From: JANQPC01 sp039208375
GTDB taxonomy: Bacteria > Pseudomonadota > Alphaproteobacteria > Rhodobacterales > Rhodobacteraceae
Direction of reading: 5' to 3'
DNA length: 25,439 bases
Assembly: GCA_039208375.1 (NCBI GenBank)
Contig: JBCCRC010000051.1
Location: forward strand, 1 to 25,439
Part shown: positions 23,685-25,439 of the stretch, in pieces
Layout: every line of letters starts with the position of its first letter
Position numbering within the stretch: position 1 is the first letter of the stretch
Program-made: the position numbers and the translations under genes
The notes under the pieces: generated by a model
What the model saw: the letters and a program-made list of their open reading frames with translations, nothing else
Databases searched by the model: none
What the model was told of the DNA's origin: nothing

Positions 23685-24923
23685 ATGACGCTGCGCGCCT
23701 TTCTCGCCCAGAACGCCCCATTCCTTTCCGTCGGGATGCTGCTCACGTTCATGTCGAGCTTCGGGCAAACGTTCTTCATCTCGATCTTCGCGGGCGAGAT
23801 CCGGCTGGCCTACGGGCTCAGCCATGGCGCCTGGGGTGGCATCTACACACTCGGCACCGGGCTTTCGGCGCTGGTGATGATCTGGGCCGGCGCGCTGACC
23901 GACAGGTTTCGGGTGCGTCAGATGGGGCCTGTGACGCTGATCGGGCTGGCGGTGGCCTGTGTGGGCATGGCGATCGGCAGTGCGGCCTGGCTCTTGCCGT
24001 TTCTCGTCTTCGCCTTGCGGCTGTTCGGGCAGGGGATGAGCCTCCATATCGCAACGGTTGCTATGGCGCGGTGGTTCGTGGCGGCGCGGGGGCGCGCGCT
24101 GTCAATCGCCACTCTTGGCGTCGCCCTCGGGGAGGCGCTGCTGCCGCTGAGTTTCGTGGCGTTGATGGCCTTTATTGACTGGCGGCTTTTGTGGCTTGTG
24201 GCAGCCGCGATCTGCCTTGCCGGCGTCTGGCCGGTTTGGCGGCTGCTGGGGCAGGAGCGCACGCCCCAACACCACGCCTCGGGCGCAGGCACGGTTGGCA
24301 TGGGCGGACGGCACTGGGCACGGGGCGAGATGCTGCGCCATCCGCTGTTCTGGCTCATGGTGCCGGCGATCCTGGGCCCCGGCGCCTTCAACACCGCGTT
24401 CTTCTTCCACCAGGTGCATCTGGCCGAAACCAAGGGTTGGGCGCATGTGGAGCTTGTGGCGCTCTTCCCGCTCTATACAGCCGTCGCGGTGATGGCGATG
24501 GTGGGGTCGGGCTGGGCGCTGGATCGTGTGGGCGCCGCGCGGCTGATGACGTTTACGCAAATGCCGCTGGTGCTGGCCTACGTCCTTTTTGCCGCTGCCA
24601 CCGGCACCGGCGCAATGATTGCCGGGTTTGTCTGCCTTGGGCTCGCCGTGGGGGCGCAGTCAACCCTGCCAAGCGCCTTTTGGGCCGAGGCCTACGGCAC
24701 CGCCGCGCTTGGGGCGATCCGGGCGGTAATCATGGCGGTCATGGTGCTGGGCTCGGCGATCGGGCCGGGGATCACCGGGCTTGGGATCGACCTGGGCTTT
24801 GCACTCGAAGACCAGTTTCTCGCTATAGCGGCCTTTTTCGCGATGAGCACGGCGCTTGTGGCGCTTGGCGTCGCCCAAGCCCGCCGCGCGATGGGCGCGC
24901 CTGCCGTCCGGGACACTGCTTGA
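23685..24923 (+). CDS. Major facilitator superfamily permease
   Basis: A 412-residue protein with about twelve hydrophobic segments in two six-helix halves joined by a cytoplasmic loop near residues 195-225 (LLGQERTPQHHASGAG). The loop between helices 2 and 3 contains GALTDRFRVRQMGPV, the MFS motif A (G-x-L-x-D-R-x-G-x-R/K) in variant form, and GSGWALDRVGAARLM is its counterpart in the second half. It resembles oxalate/formate- and monocarboxylate-type bacterial MFS proteins in general shape, but the substrate is not readable. The ATG at 23685 has a weak purine-rich upstream; a GTG at 23637 would add a non-hydrophobic leader. It is convergent with the corrinoid gene, with 42 bp between stops. 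Confidence 0.88.
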   Translation: MTLRAFLAQNAPFLSVGMLLTFMSSFGQTFFISIFAGEIRLAYGLSHGAWGGIYTLGTGLSALVMIWAGALTDRFRVRQMGPVTLIGLAVACVGMAIGSAAWLLPFLVFALRLFGQGMSLHIATVAMARWFVAARGRALSIATLGVALGEALLPLSFVALMAFIDWRLLWLVAAAICLAGVWPVWRLLGQERTPQHHASGAGTVGMGGRHWARGEMLRHPLFWLMVPAILGPGAFNTAFFFHQVHLAETKGWAHVELVALFPLYTAVAVMAMVGSGWALDRVGAARLMTFTQMPLVLAYVLFAAATGTGAMIAGFVCLGLAVGAQSTLPSAFWAEAYGTAALGAIRAVIMAVMVLGSAIGPGITGLGIDLGFALEDQFLAIAAFFAMSTALVALGVAQARRAMGAPAVRDTA

Positions 24924-24965
24924 GAATTTTTGCCATGATGAAGGGCCCATCGGAGACCCGGCGGT

Positions 24966-25439
24966 TCACCCGGCGGCGAGTTGGTTGTGCTTGCGCGCGA
25001 TGAACTGCTTTGCGGTTTCCACCGCGACGGCGGCATCGCGGCAATAGGCATCCGCGCCGATGGCCTTGCCGAACTCTTCGTTCAGCGGCGCGCCACCCAC
25101 GAGAACGATATAATCGTCGCGGATGCCCTGTTCCTTCATAGCGTCGATCACAACCTTCATGTAGGGCATGGTCGTCGTGAGAAGCGCGGACATCCCGAGA
25201 ATATCTGCCTCTTCGCGTTCGATTGCCTCAAGGTAGTTTTCGACCGGGTTGTTGATGCCCAGATCGACCACCTCGAACCCGGCGCCCTCCATCATCATCG
25301 ACACGAGGTTCTTGCCGATGTCGTGGATATCGCCCTTAACCGTGCCGATCACCATCTTGCCCATGCGCGGCGCGCCGGTTTCGGCCAATAGAGGTTTCAG
25401 GATCGACATGCCCGCTTTCATCGCGTTGGCGGCCAGAAG
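24966..25439 (-). CDS. Corrinoid (B12-binding) methyl-carrier protein, partial (N-terminus beyond right edge)
   Basis: The frame is open to the window edge and gives the last 157 residues. The cobalamin-binding fold is clear: GDIHDIGKNLV (visible residues 36-46) carries the DxHxxG motif, whose His replaces the lower axial base of the cobalt; SALLTT (84-89) and VGGAPLNEEF (114-123) complete the pocket. The N-terminal helical cap domain, about 80 residues in the family, is presumably beyond the edge (its end is visible as LLAANAMKAGMSILKPLL). Such proteins carry methyl groups between a substrate-specific methyltransferase (methylamines, betaine, methanol) and a folate or thiol acceptor. The partner genes are not visible. 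Confidence 0.92.
   Translation of the reverse strand, partial: LLAANAMKAGMSILKPLLAETGAPRMGKMVIGTVKGDIHDIGKNLVSMMMEGAGFEVVDLGINNPVENYLEAIEREEADILGMSALLTTTMPYMKVVIDAMKEQGIRDDYIVLVGGAPLNEEFGKAIGADAYCRDAAVAVETAKQFIARKHNQLAAG

Overview
This 25.4-kb, GC-rich window looks like a chromosomal segment of an alphaproteobacterium of the Rhodobacteraceae (Roseobacter-type) group. The assignment is by gene content only, with no database search: a BetI-controlled choline cluster with ChoXWV-type ABC genes, an NDUFA12-type complex I accessory protein next to mlaD, a DUF2155 gene and aat, accB-accC, and an RTX exoprotein with an N-terminal PA14-like domain. I see no rRNA, tRNA, CRISPR array, transposase, phage gene or plasmid origin.

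Layout. (1) 1-1921, minus strand: the N-terminal 640 residues of a secreted Ca-binding RTX protein that runs off the left edge, preceded by a 439-bp non-coding leader. (2) 2361-5005: yebC, divergent from an SLC13-type permease with two RCK/TrkA-C domains. (3) 5034-7521: a divergent argP/argO-like pair (LysR regulator and LysE exporter) followed by an EamA/DMT permease. (4) 7522-7711: a dyad-rich tail-to-tail intergenic region. (5) 7712-14364: a complete choline module. choX-choW-choV (uptake, minus) and betI-betB-betA (repressor, betaine aldehyde dehydrogenase, choline dehydrogenase, plus) diverge from an 89-bp region with a BetI-like operator. (6) 14417-15727: a hemerythrin-like protein and a GT25 glycosyltransferase trailing the bet operon. 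(7) 15860-17731: NDUFA12 homologue, mlaD and a DUF2155 protein, tightly packed. (8) 17695-20389, minus: aat and accB-accC. (9) 20518-22585: an Ala/Pro-rich protein of unknown function, divergent from a class III (omega-amino acid:pyruvate type) aminotransferase. (10) 22588-25439: a sulfotransferase, an MFS permease, and the C-terminal part of a corrinoid (B12-binding) methyl carrier that runs off the right edge.

Functionally the centre is osmolyte and methylated-amine metabolism: choline is captured by ChoX, imported by ChoWV and oxidised by BetA and BetB to glycine betaine, with BetI as the probable choline-responsive repressor of both arms. The corrinoid protein at the right edge could belong to a methyl-transfer pathway acting on such compounds, but its partner genes lie outside the window. 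Most of the rest is conserved housekeeping: fatty-acid synthesis entry (AccBC), N-degron tagging (Aat), envelope lipid transport (MlaD) and complex I assembly (NDUFA12).

I found no convincing new multi-gene system. The observations most worth a second look are a 133-bp nested inverted repeat at 7555-7687, a 13-nt core it shares with a hairpin downstream of accC, a run of hairpins between choX and choW, the repeat array overlapping the aminotransferase promoter, the PA14-RTX exoprotein, and the hemerythrin/GT25 pair appended to the bet operon.
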